Assembly: GCA_958370325.1 (NCBI GenBank)
Contig: CATXJW010000058.1
Span: 1-10,024, forward strand
DNA: 10,024 nucleotides
From: an uncultured Collinsella sp.
GTDB taxonomy: Bacteria; Actinomycetota; Coriobacteriia; Coriobacteriales; Coriobacteriaceae
Direction: 5' to 3'
Below, piece after piece: positions 1 through 5,605 of the stretch. Every line of letters starts with the position of its first letter. Position 1 is the stretch's first letter. Both the position numbers and the translations under genes were made by a program. The notes beneath the pieces are model-generated. The model worked only from the letters and a program-made list of their open reading frames with translations. It was not told the DNA's origin and made no database searches.

Positions 1-442
1 ACATCACGAAGAAGGCCGAGACCAGCTTGGTGCCCGGGGCGGTCTTGAGGATCTGGAGCGCAGGGCGCAGAGTGTCGGCAGTGGAGTGGCAGGCGCCGGA
101 GACCAGGCCGTCGGCATCGCCCATCTTGACCATCATGGTGCCAAAGTAGGTGGCATCCATCACCTGGGCGCGAGCCTGCTCGATGGTAACGCCCTTCTTG
201 GCGCGGAGCTCGGCAAACTTCTGTGCGTACTCTTCGTGCTTCTCGGCGTTGCGCGGATCGATGACGGTGGCGCCGGGGACGTTGATCTCGTTGGGATCGC
301 CCAGGATGACGATGTTGGCCAGGCCTTCCTCGATGATCTTGTTGGCCGCGACGATGGTGCGCGGATCCTCGCCCTCGGGCAGGACGATGGTCTTAAGGTC
401 GGCCTTGGCGGCAGACTTCATACGGTTTAGGAAATCGCTCAT
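1..442 (-). CDS. pta: Phosphate acetyltransferase, N-terminal part (runs off the window)
   Basis: Phosphotransacetylase interconverts acetyl-CoA and acetyl phosphate in the cytoplasm, normally paired with acetate kinase for ATP formation from acetyl-CoA. The frame reads from an ATG at 442 down to the window edge with no stop, giving 147 of the roughly 330 residues usual for the family. Translation begins MSDFLNRMKSAAKADLKTIV and contains LPEGEDPRT near residue 22, the usual opening of the Pta catalytic domain. It also contains DADGLVSGACHSTADTLRPA near residues 108-127, a Pta/PTB-family signature. A clear AAGGAG ribosome binding site lies at 447-452. The gene diverges from glf, and a perfect hairpin lies in its leader. 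The C-terminal half and any downstream ackA are outside the window. The family call is firm from the motifs. Confidence 0.95.
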   Translation of the reverse strand, partial: MSDFLNRMKSAAKADLKTIVLPEGEDPRTIVAANKIIEEGLANIVILGDPNEINVPGATVIDPRNAEKHEEYAQKFAELRAKKGVTIEQARAQVMDATYFGTMMVKMGDADGLVSGACHSTADTLRPALQILKTAPGTKLVSAFFVM

Positions 443-495
443 GTTACTCCTTGCAAGCGTTTCGCTAAGCTCCAGGCGCCCGGCTGTTCACGAAT

Positions 496-516
496 AAACC
501 CGCTGCTAGCGGGTTT
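496..516. other. Perfect 9-bp hairpin in the pta leader
   Basis: AAACCCGCT (496-504) and AGCGGGTTT (508-516) are exact inverted complements around a 3-nt loop. The hairpin lies 54-74 nt upstream of the pta start in the divergent region. On the minus strand a weak -10-like CATAAT (525-530) would place a transcript start near the hairpin, so it could be the extreme 5' end of the pta mRNA and act as a stabilising cap or an attenuator. Only three U-equivalents follow the stem on either strand, so a terminator role is uncertain. The structure is seen directly; its function is inferred. Confidence 0.5.
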
Positions 517-589
517 ACCTTTCAATTATGTACGCCGCGGTGCTTGAGCTTTCCTTGTGTGGCAAGCTCATTATAGGACGCATTAGCGC

Positions 590-595
590 TATAAT
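590..595 (+). promoter_or_regulatory. Candidate -10 box for the glf transcript
   Basis: A consensus TATAAT lies 79 nt upstream of the glf start codon, inside the AT-richer part of the pta-glf divergent region. No good -35 hexamer is found 16-18 bp upstream (the hexamer there is CTCATT), so this may be an activator-dependent promoter or a chance match. If used, it would give a 5' leader of about 70 nt. The imperfect inverted pair GAGCTT (546-551) / AAGCTC (564-569) just upstream could be an operator or part of a leader structure. Confidence 0.4.
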
Positions 596-673
596 CGCTC
601 TGATAAATATGTCTCGAAGAATGTTCGAGAAAAGCCCAGCTAACGAGCCCGTGGCTTTTGACAAGGAGTATCG

Positions 674-1876
674 ATGCAGATTACCTCAGGCCTGCCTGAA
701 GGCTTTAACGCCGGCGCGTACGACATGATTGTCGTTGGTGCTGGATATGCCGGTGCCGTTTGCGCCCGCCGTCTTGCCGAGACCATCGGCTATCGTGTTG
801 CCGTTTTGGAGCGCCGTAGCCACATTGCGGGCAATGCCTATGACTGCACTGACGAGGCCGGAATCCTGATCCACGAGTACGGTCCGCATATCTATCACAC
901 CTTTAACGAGCGCGTGCACAATTTCCTGTCGCGCTTTACCAAGTGGACGGATTATCAGCACAAGGTGCTCGCCAACATCGACGGCACCCTTATGCCCGTG
1001 CCCTTCAACCATGCGAGTCTCAAGCTCGCCTTTGGTGACGAGCGCGGCGAGGAGCTGTATCAGAAGCTCGTGGAGACCTTTGGCAAGGATGTCAAGGTGC
1101 CCATTATGGAGCTGCGTAAGAAGAACGACCCCGACTTGGCCGAGGTCGCCGATTACGTCTACGAGAACGTCTTTTTGCATTACACCATGAAGCAGTGGGG
1201 CCAGACGCCCGACCAGATCGACCCGTCGATCACCGGCCGCGTTCCCGTTTTTGTGGGCGATGATGACCGCTACTTCCCGCAGGCCCCCTTCCAGGGTATG
1301 CCGCAGGATGGCTACACGGCGCTGTTTGAGCACATGCTCGACCACGACCTGATTGATGTGTTCTGCGACGTGGACGCTCGCGATCTCTTCGAGATCGACG
1401 AGACAACCGTCAAGGTCGACGGCAAGGTCTACGGCGGCGAGATTGTCTATACCGGTCCGCTCGATGAGCTGTTCAACCTCGACCTGGGCGCACTGCCGTA
1501 CCGCACGCTCGACATGAAGTTCGAGACGCTCGATATGGACCAGTTCCAGCCCGTGGGCACCGTCAACTACACCACGAGCGAGGATTACACGCGCATCACC
1601 GAGTTCAAGAACATGACCGGTCAGGTTTTGCCCGGCAAGACCACCATCATGAAGGAGTACTCCAAGGCCTATACGCCCGGCTCGGGCGAGACGCCGTATT
1701 ACGCCATTCTTGAGCCCGAGAACCGTGAGCTCTATGAGCGCTATCTTGAGCGCGTCCAGAACCTGACAAACTTCCACCCGGTGGGTCGTCTGGCCGAGTA
1801 TCGTTACTACGATATGGATGCCGTGACCAATTCCGCCCTCGATCTTTCGGATGAGATTATCGCCTGCCATGCATAA
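674..1876 (+). CDS. glf: UDP-galactopyranose mutase
   Basis: This flavoenzyme converts UDP-galactopyranose to UDP-galactofuranose, the donor for galactofuranose in bacterial surface glycans. At 400 residues it matches the family (about 370-400). An N-terminal FAD-binding Rossmann fold carries VGAGYAG at 21-27. The substrate and flavin region has EYGPHIYHT at 68-76. Further conserved segments are HYTMKQWG (169-176), ITGRVPV (186-192) and DDRYF (197-201); by family knowledge these hold the tryptophan, arginine and tyrosine that bind the UDP-sugar. The start at 674 is chosen for its AAGGAG site at 663-668. The internal Met at 725, just before the Rossmann motif, has no ribosome binding site. The last 8 bp overlap the glycosyltransferase start, so the two genes are co-transcribed and probably translationally coupled. 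The assignment is secure. Confidence 0.96.
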   Translation: MQITSGLPEGFNAGAYDMIVVGAGYAGAVCARRLAETIGYRVAVLERRSHIAGNAYDCTDEAGILIHEYGPHIYHTFNERVHNFLSRFTKWTDYQHKVLANIDGTLMPVPFNHASLKLAFGDERGEELYQKLVETFGKDVKVPIMELRKKNDPDLAEVADYVYENVFLHYTMKQWGQTPDQIDPSITGRVPVFVGDDDRYFPQAPFQGMPQDGYTALFEHMLDHDLIDVFCDVDARDLFEIDETTVKVDGKVYGGEIVYTGPLDELFNLDLGALPYRTLDMKFETLDMDQFQPVGTVNYTTSEDYTRITEFKNMTGQVLPGKTTIMKEYSKAYTPGSGETPYYAILEPENRELYERYLERVQNLTNFHPVGRLAEYRYYDMDAVTNSALDLSDEIIACHA

Positions 1877-2900
1877 AGTCATAACATTCGGTATTCCCTC
1901 GTATAACGCCGCTAAGGACATGGACCATTGCATCACCTCCATCTTGGAGGGGAGCAATTATGCCACCGATATCGAGATTATCGTGGTGGACGACGGCTCC
2001 AAGGATGAGACGGCCGCCAAGGCCGACGAGTGGGAGGCCCGTTATCCTGGAATCATCCGCGCGGTGCACCAGGAGAATGGCGGCCACGGTATTGCCGTCC
2101 TTTCGGGTCTGCGCGAGGCGCAGGGCACCTACTACAAGGTTGTCGACTCGGACGACTGGCTTGACGGCGCTGCCCTTTCGACCATGCTGTCGATTCTGCG
2201 CGGCTTTGAAGAGCGCGACCAGCGCGTTGACCTGTTTATCTCGAACTACGTGTACGAGAAGGTTTATGAGGGTACGCATACGGCCATTGGTTACAAGTTT
2301 GCCCTGCCTCGAAAAAAGATCTTTACCTGGGACCAGATCGGCCATTTCCGCCTGGACCAGAATCTGCTCATGCACAGCCTGTGCTATCGCACGGATGTGC
2401 TGCGCGAGTCCAACCTTCCCATGCCGCCGCACACGTTCTATGTGGACAACATCTACGCCTACGTGCCGCTGCCGCGTTGCAAGACCATGTACTACGCCGA
2501 CATCGACCTCTATCGCTACTTTATCGGTCGCGAGGGCCAGAGTGTCAACGAGGCCACGATGGTCAAGCGTCTGGACCAGCAGTTCCGTGTTACGCGTATC
2601 ATGATGGAGTCGTACCACCTGTACAGCGATGTCGAGTCGTCGCGTCTGCGTTCGTACATGATGGGCTACTTCACCATGATGATGGCGATCTGCTCGGTGC
2701 TCACCAAGCTTTCCGAGGAAGATTGCGCCGACGAGCGCCTAAAGACGCTGTGGAATGATTTGAAGGCCTATGACGAGCGTATGTATCGTCGTGCACGTTA
2801 CGGTGTGGTCGGCTTCTTCACCAACCTCCGCGGTCGTGCCGGAGACAAAACCACACTCGGCCTATACCGTCTTGCCTCAAAGATCTTCAAATTCAACTAG
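1869..2900 (+). CDS. Family 2 (GT-A) glycosyltransferase
   Basis: A cytoplasmic sugar transferase of the GT-A fold that uses a nucleotide-sugar donor. The protein of 343 residues opens FGIPSYNAA (7-15). It carries the nucleotide-binding IIVVDDGSKDET (37-48) and the metal-binding acidic motif VVDSDDW (91-97, DxD at 93-95). The region beyond about 120 is presumably the acceptor domain; it contains YVDNIYAYVPL at 191-201. No signal peptide or clear transmembrane segment is seen. I start at ATG 1869 because MHKVITFGIPSYN matches the family N-terminus; an in-frame ATG at 1851 would add six residues but has no better ribosome site. Overlap with glf suggests that it uses or extends a galactofuranose-containing glycan, but donor and acceptor cannot be read from the sequence. 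The remaining genes of a polysaccharide locus are not here. Confidence 0.9.
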   Translation: MHKVITFGIPSYNAAKDMDHCITSILEGSNYATDIEIIVVDDGSKDETAAKADEWEARYPGIIRAVHQENGGHGIAVLSGLREAQGTYYKVVDSDDWLDGAALSTMLSILRGFEERDQRVDLFISNYVYEKVYEGTHTAIGYKFALPRKKIFTWDQIGHFRLDQNLLMHSLCYRTDVLRESNLPMPPHTFYVDNIYAYVPLPRCKTMYYADIDLYRYFIGREGQSVNEATMVKRLDQQFRVTRIMMESYHLYSDVESSRLRSYMMGYFTMMMAICSVLTKLSEEDCADERLKTLWNDLKAYDERMYRRARYGVVGFFTNLRGRAGDKTTLGLYRLASKIFKFN

Positions 2901-2932
2901 CTGCTGAGTAATCGCTGCTGATAGGTTGACTG

Positions 2933-3042
2933 GGCCCCTTGGCCTTTAGTTTGCTACTGCGAACAGTCCTGCTCGCACGGAAAGCACATTAAGTGCTTTC
3001 CGGCTCGTGCGGAACTTGTATCAAACTAAAGGCCAAGGGGCC
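2933..3042 (+). repeat. Structured inverted-repeat element, copy A, 3' of the glycosyltransferase
   Basis: A perfect 21-bp outer inverted repeat (2933-2953 with 3022-3042) encloses a 68-nt core. The core carries its own perfect hairpin, CGGAAAGCAC (2978-2987) / GTGCTTTCCG (2993-3002), with loop ATTAA. It begins 32 nt after the glycosyltransferase stop. Read on the plus strand, the core carries ACAGTCCT (2963-2970), CACATTAAGTG (2985-2995) and TGCGGAACT (3008-3016). The same three blocks occur in the same order in copy B on the other strand. ACAGTCC and GGAACT can also pair, with one bulged base. No T-run follows the right arm, so it is not a standard intrinsic terminator. It may be a 3'-UTR structured RNA or a folded mobile repeat. 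Strand is assigned by the gene it follows. Confidence 0.8.
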
Positions 3043-3135
3043 TCTGCTATAAGAATCGATTGTCAGGTTATTTGAATTTGAAAATCTTAGACGCGCGGTA
3101 CACAGGGGCCTGGGCTGAAAAGATTTTGGTTGGTA

Positions 3136-3264
3136 GTCGGTCGGAGGCGGGCGGGCATTACGTTTGTCGCGAGTTCCGCATGCAAAGAAGGCCACTTAAT
3201 GTGGCCTTCGTCTTGCATAGGACTGTAGAGCAGCAAACGTAACGCCCGCCCGCCTTCGACCGAC
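3136..3264 (-). repeat. Structured inverted-repeat element, copy B, 3' of the P1 peptidase
   Basis: A 31-bp outer inverted repeat (3136-3166 with 3234-3264) has two mismatches: a G/T wobble between 3144 and 3256, and A/C between 3157 and 3243. It encloses a 67-nt core. The inner hairpin is GAAGGCCAC (3187-3195) / GTGGCCTTC (3201-3209) with loop TTAAT, extended by ATGCAA (3180-3185) / TTGCAT (3213-3218). On the plus strand the conserved blocks are AGTTCCGCA (3172-3180), CACTTAATGTG (3193-3203) and AGGACTGT (3219-3226). It ends 12 bp from the P1 peptidase stop, so on the minus strand it would form that mRNA's 3' UTR in the same sense as copy A follows its gene. No target-site duplication or T-run is seen at its edges. 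Confidence 0.8.
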
Positions 3265-3276
3265 GGTCGAGTGAGA

Positions 3277-4278
3277 TTACTTCGCGGCGCCGGGGATGCC
3301 GTGGGAGGTTTTGGCGGTTTTGGCTCCGTTTACGATGGCGGTTTGCAAAGCCCTTACGGCGAGCATGCCCAGCAGGTCTAGGGGAACGGCGGCGCTTGCC
3401 TGGGCGCCCAGTTTGCCGCTGGCGAGGGTGTAGATGGTGTCGCCGTCGTTGGTGGTGTGCGTGGGACGGATGGCGTGTGCGTAGGCGTCTGCGGCCATTT
3501 GGGAGACCTTGGTGGCCTGGGCCTTAGTGAGCTCCATGTTGGTGACGATGCAGCTGATGGTGGTGTTGGTGCGGTCGAGCGGCATCTGCATGGATCCGGC
3601 GGCGGCAAAGGCTGCGAGTTCCATGTCGACGATCTGGTCGCTATCGGCTGCGGCACGCATACCGGCGACCCACTCGCCGGTGAAGGGGTCGACAACGTTG
3701 CCGCAGGCGTTGACCGAGACCACGGCGCCCACCTTGACGGGGCCGAGTGCCACGGCGGCGGCTCCAAGGCCAGCCTTCATGCAGGTGGCAGGTCCCATGA
3801 GCTTACCTACGGTGGCGCCGGTGCCGGCGCCCACGTTGCCTTGCTCGAGCGTGGTGGGGGTGTTGTCGAGTGCCTCGCGCACGGCGGCGATGCCGGCCTC
3901 TATGTCGGGGCGTACGGTGGGGTCGCCAAAGGCAAGGTCGAAGATACAGCTGGAGCACACGATGGGCACCTGCGTGGGGCCGACGGGCAGACCAATGCCG
4001 CGGCTCTCGAGTTCGCGAGCGACGCCGCTTGCAGCCTCGAGGCCAAAGGCCGATCCACCCGAAAGGCAGACGGCGTGGACCTTGTCCACGGTGTTCTCGG
4101 GTCGCAGCAGGTCGGTTTCGCGCGAAGCGGGAGCACCGCCGCGAACGTCAACGCCGCCGGTGGCGCCCTCGGGCGCCACGATTACGGTGCAGCCGGTGCC
4201 AGCCTCCTCGTCCGTATAGTTGCCAAAGCAAAAGCCATCGACATTGCAAACATCGATGGCTTCGAGCAGTGTGTCCAT
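3277..4278 (-). CDS. P1 family peptidase (DmpA / S58 fold)
   Basis: Member of the self-processing DmpA/P1 family, N-terminal-nucleophile-type enzymes that cleave peptides or amides; the physiological substrate is unknown. The 333 residues fit the family. Conserved segments in order: TDEEAGTGCTV (22-32), CLSGGSAFGLEAASG (71-85), GNVGAGTGATVGK (147-159), VSVNACGNVVDP (188-199), RTNTTISCIVTN (236-247) and NDGDTIYTLASGK (277-289). By family analogy the chain is cleaved before a Ser/Thr nucleophile in the NTT segment, here Thr239 or Thr240. The start at 4278 is chosen for its AGGAG site at 4284-4288 and because the in-frame residues upstream do not resemble the family. No signal peptide is evident, so it is probably cytoplasmic. 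A terminator-like hairpin separates it from maf, so it may have its own transcript. The family call is firm, the substrate is not. Confidence 0.9.
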   Translation of the reverse strand: MDTLLEAIDVCNVDGFCFGNYTDEEAGTGCTVIVAPEGATGGVDVRGGAPASRETDLLRPENTVDKVHAVCLSGGSAFGLEAASGVARELESRGIGLPVGPTQVPIVCSSCIFDLAFGDPTVRPDIEAGIAAVREALDNTPTTLEQGNVGAGTGATVGKLMGPATCMKAGLGAAAVALGPVKVGAVVSVNACGNVVDPFTGEWVAGMRAAADSDQIVDMELAAFAAAGSMQMPLDRTNTTISCIVTNMELTKAQATKVSQMAADAYAHAIRPTHTTNDGDTIYTLASGKLGAQASAAVPLDLLGMLAVRALQTAIVNGAKTAKTSHGIPGAAK

Positions 4279-4300
4279 GTTTTCTCCTATCGGTTTTCCG

Positions 4301-4317
4301 CCGGGCCTTATGCCCGG
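4301..4317 (-). other. Leader hairpin near the P1 peptidase ribosome binding site
   Basis: CCGGGC (4301-4306) and GCCCGG (4312-4317) form a perfect 6-bp stem with a 5-nt loop. It lies about 13 nt upstream of the Shine-Dalgarno AGGAG of the P1 peptidase. A further small palindrome, CCGTACGGTACGG, lies at 4325-4337. No riboswitch class is recognised. The stem may influence translation initiation or may be incidental in GC-rich DNA. Confidence 0.3.
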
Positions 4318-4347
4318 TCGGGATCCGTACGGTACGGCAAAATTGTA

Positions 4348-4370
4348 GGCGCTGGGGGATAACCAGCGCC
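4348..4370 (-). terminator. Probable intrinsic terminator of maf
   Basis: GGCGCTGG (4348-4355) and CCAGCGCC (4363-4370) form a perfect 8-bp GC-rich stem with a 7-nt loop, 8 bp beyond the maf stop codon. Read on the minus strand, the stem is followed by TACAATTTT, an interrupted U-rich stretch. This supports a terminator of moderate strength. The TACAAT there (4342-4347) could also serve as a weak -10 box for the P1 peptidase, though no matching -35 is seen. Confidence 0.6.
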
Positions 4371-4378
4371 AGATGCAA

Positions 4379-4960
4379 TTACGAGAGTTTTTGAATCGCG
4401 CGTGCGACGCGAGCGATGGGCAAGCCCACCACGTTGTAGAAGTCCCCCGAAATATCGTGCACAAGCATGCGGCCGCCTGTGCCTTGGATACCGTAGGCCC
4501 CGGCCTTGTCCATGGGTTCGCCGGAGGTAACATAGCGCTCGATTTGCTCTTCGGTAAGCTCATAGAACGTCACGTCGGTCACATCGACAAACGACAGGCT
4601 TTCGGCGGCATGCGGAGCGGCCGTGTCGCCTGCCTTAACGATGCAGACGCCGGTTGCGACCTGGTGCGTGCGGCCCGAAAGTTCGCGGAGCATGGTGCAC
4701 GCCTCGTCCTCGGTTGCCGGCTTGCCCAGAATCTTGCCATCGAAGGTGACAATAGTATCGGCCGCGACGGTCAGTTCGTTGGGCTCGGCATGCTCGGCGG
4801 CAACGGCGGCGGCTTTGGCGCGTGCTAAGCGTTCAACGAGCGTAAGCGGGGCCTCGCCATCAAAAGGCGTTTCGTCGATATCTGCGGGAATCACGCGAAT
4901 GTCATAGCCCGCCTCGCGCATCAACTCGATGCGGCGCGGTGATTGCGAAGCCAAAATCAT
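4379..4960 (-). CDS. maf: Maf family nucleoside triphosphate pyrophosphatase
   Basis: Maf proteins hydrolyse canonical or modified nucleoside triphosphates (dTTP, UTP and modified forms) to monophosphate and pyrophosphate. They have been described as nucleotide-pool house-cleaning enzymes and as septum-formation inhibitors. At 193 residues it is full length. It has the N-terminal SQSPRR (5-10), the AADTIV motif with the likely catalytic Asp68, LGKP (78-81), DKAGAYGIQG (151-160) and GDFYNVVGLP (172-181). The DKAGAYGIQG form is typical of the dTTP/UTP pyrophosphatase branch (YhdE type). Its ATG overlaps the TGA of the upstream DJ-1 gene (ATGA, 4957-4960), which implies translational coupling. 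A GAGGG stretch inside the DJ-1 gene could act as ribosome site. No key motif is missing. Confidence 0.94.
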   Translation of the reverse strand: MILASQSPRRIELMREAGYDIRVIPADIDETPFDGEAPLTLVERLARAKAAAVAAEHAEPNELTVAADTIVTFDGKILGKPATEDEACTMLRELSGRTHQVATGVCIVKAGDTAAPHAAESLSFVDVTDVTFYELTEEQIERYVTSGEPMDKAGAYGIQGTGGRMLVHDISGDFYNVVGLPIARVARAIQKLS

Positions 4961-5499
4961 AGCTGAATGCCCTCGGCGACCTTCTCGACGGCCTTGTCGC
5001 CGGCGAGCGTGCGCAGCAGCTCAAGCGCAAAGGGGAGCGACTGGGCCATGCCGCTGGCGGTGATGATGTTGCCGTCTTGCGTAACCTTCTCGCCGGTATA
5101 GGCGCCTTCGGGGAAGCTTTTCTCAAAGCCAGGGAAGCACGTGGCGTGGCGCCCCTCGAGTAGGTCGAGCTCGCCCAGGATAAACGGGGCAGCGCAGATG
5201 GCGGCGACGTGCTTGGTCGCGGCGAACTCGCAGACCACGTCGCAGACGCGCTGATCGGCGCGCAGGTTGGTGGCACCGGGTAGGCCGCCGGGCAGCACGA
5301 CGCAGTCGTACTCGTCAAAGTTGATCTCATCAAAGAGCGCATCGCAGGTCACAGGGATCTGCAGCGAGCTTACGACCTCACGCGTGGGCATGATCGAGAC
5401 GAGCGTGGCACGCACGCCGCCGCGACGCATGACATCGACCATGGTCAAGCATTCAATAGTTTCAAAGCCATCGGCGGCGAGAACGGCAACGCTGGGCAT
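4957..5499 (-). CDS. DJ-1/PfpI (YajL/ThiJ-like) family protein
   Basis: Small cytoplasmic alpha/beta protein of the DJ-1 superfamily, whose members act as oxidative-stress proteins, glyoxalase/deglycase-type enzymes or chaperones. The 180 residues match single-domain bacterial members. It has the DGFETIE motif with the conserved Glu13, the VVLPGGLPGA loop (67-76), and the nucleophile elbow AAICAAP with Cys102, which together define the reactive Cys-Glu pair. The start at 5499 (MPSVAVLAADGFE) is preceded by AAAGGAA. An in-frame start 24 nt upstream would give a leading MPPMKGTL segment without a better ribosome site. It is followed by maf with an ATGA overlap. Glyoxalase, deglycase and chaperone roles cannot be told apart from the sequence. 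Confidence 0.9.
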   Translation of the reverse strand: MPSVAVLAADGFETIECLTMVDVMRRGGVRATLVSIMPTREVVSSLQIPVTCDALFDEINFDEYDCVVLPGGLPGATNLRADQRVCDVVCEFAATKHVAAICAAPFILGELDLLEGRHATCFPGFEKSFPEGAYTGEKVTQDGNIITASGMAQSLPFALELLRTLAGDKAVEKVAEGIQL

Positions 5500-5535
5500 G
5501 AGGGTTCCTTTCATAGGCGGCATACAATTAGCCGT

Positions 5536-5563
5536 CTTATACCCCGAAGACCTCCGCTTGCCA
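5536..5563 (-). promoter_or_regulatory. Possible promoter of the DJ-1/maf pair
   Basis: On the minus strand a -10-like TATAAG (5536-5541) lies 16 bp downstream of a -35-like TGGCAA (5558-5563), in the 106-bp gap between the rlmD stop and the DJ-1 start. Match to consensus is partial. A short direct repeat AATCATTG occurs twice just upstream on the same strand. Readthrough from rlmD remains possible because no clear terminator lies between the genes. Confidence 0.3.
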
Positions 5564-5605
5564 CGCTCGATTTCCCAATGATTTTTCTGAGCAATGATTA
5601 AGTGG

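Noticed and set aside
686..1957. Long 423-codon open frame on the minus strand opposite glf
   Set aside because: It is antisense to a gene with clear UGM motifs. Its translation is a low-complexity mix of V, L, H and G, typical of the complementary frame of GC-rich coding DNA.
2926..2954. TTGACT as a -35 element within the convergent intergenic region
   Set aside because: No acceptable -10 box follows at 16-18 bp, and the downstream DNA is the stem of element A.
3060..3242. Short plus-strand frame through element B
   Set aside because: It runs through the inverted repeat and its conserved structural blocks, and codes for no recognisable protein. The structure explains the sequence better.
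3457..4362. 301-codon plus-strand frame opposite the P1 peptidase
   Set aside because: It is rich in G, H, A and D with no domain signature, and is fully explained by the peptidase on the other strand, which has family motifs and a ribosome binding site.
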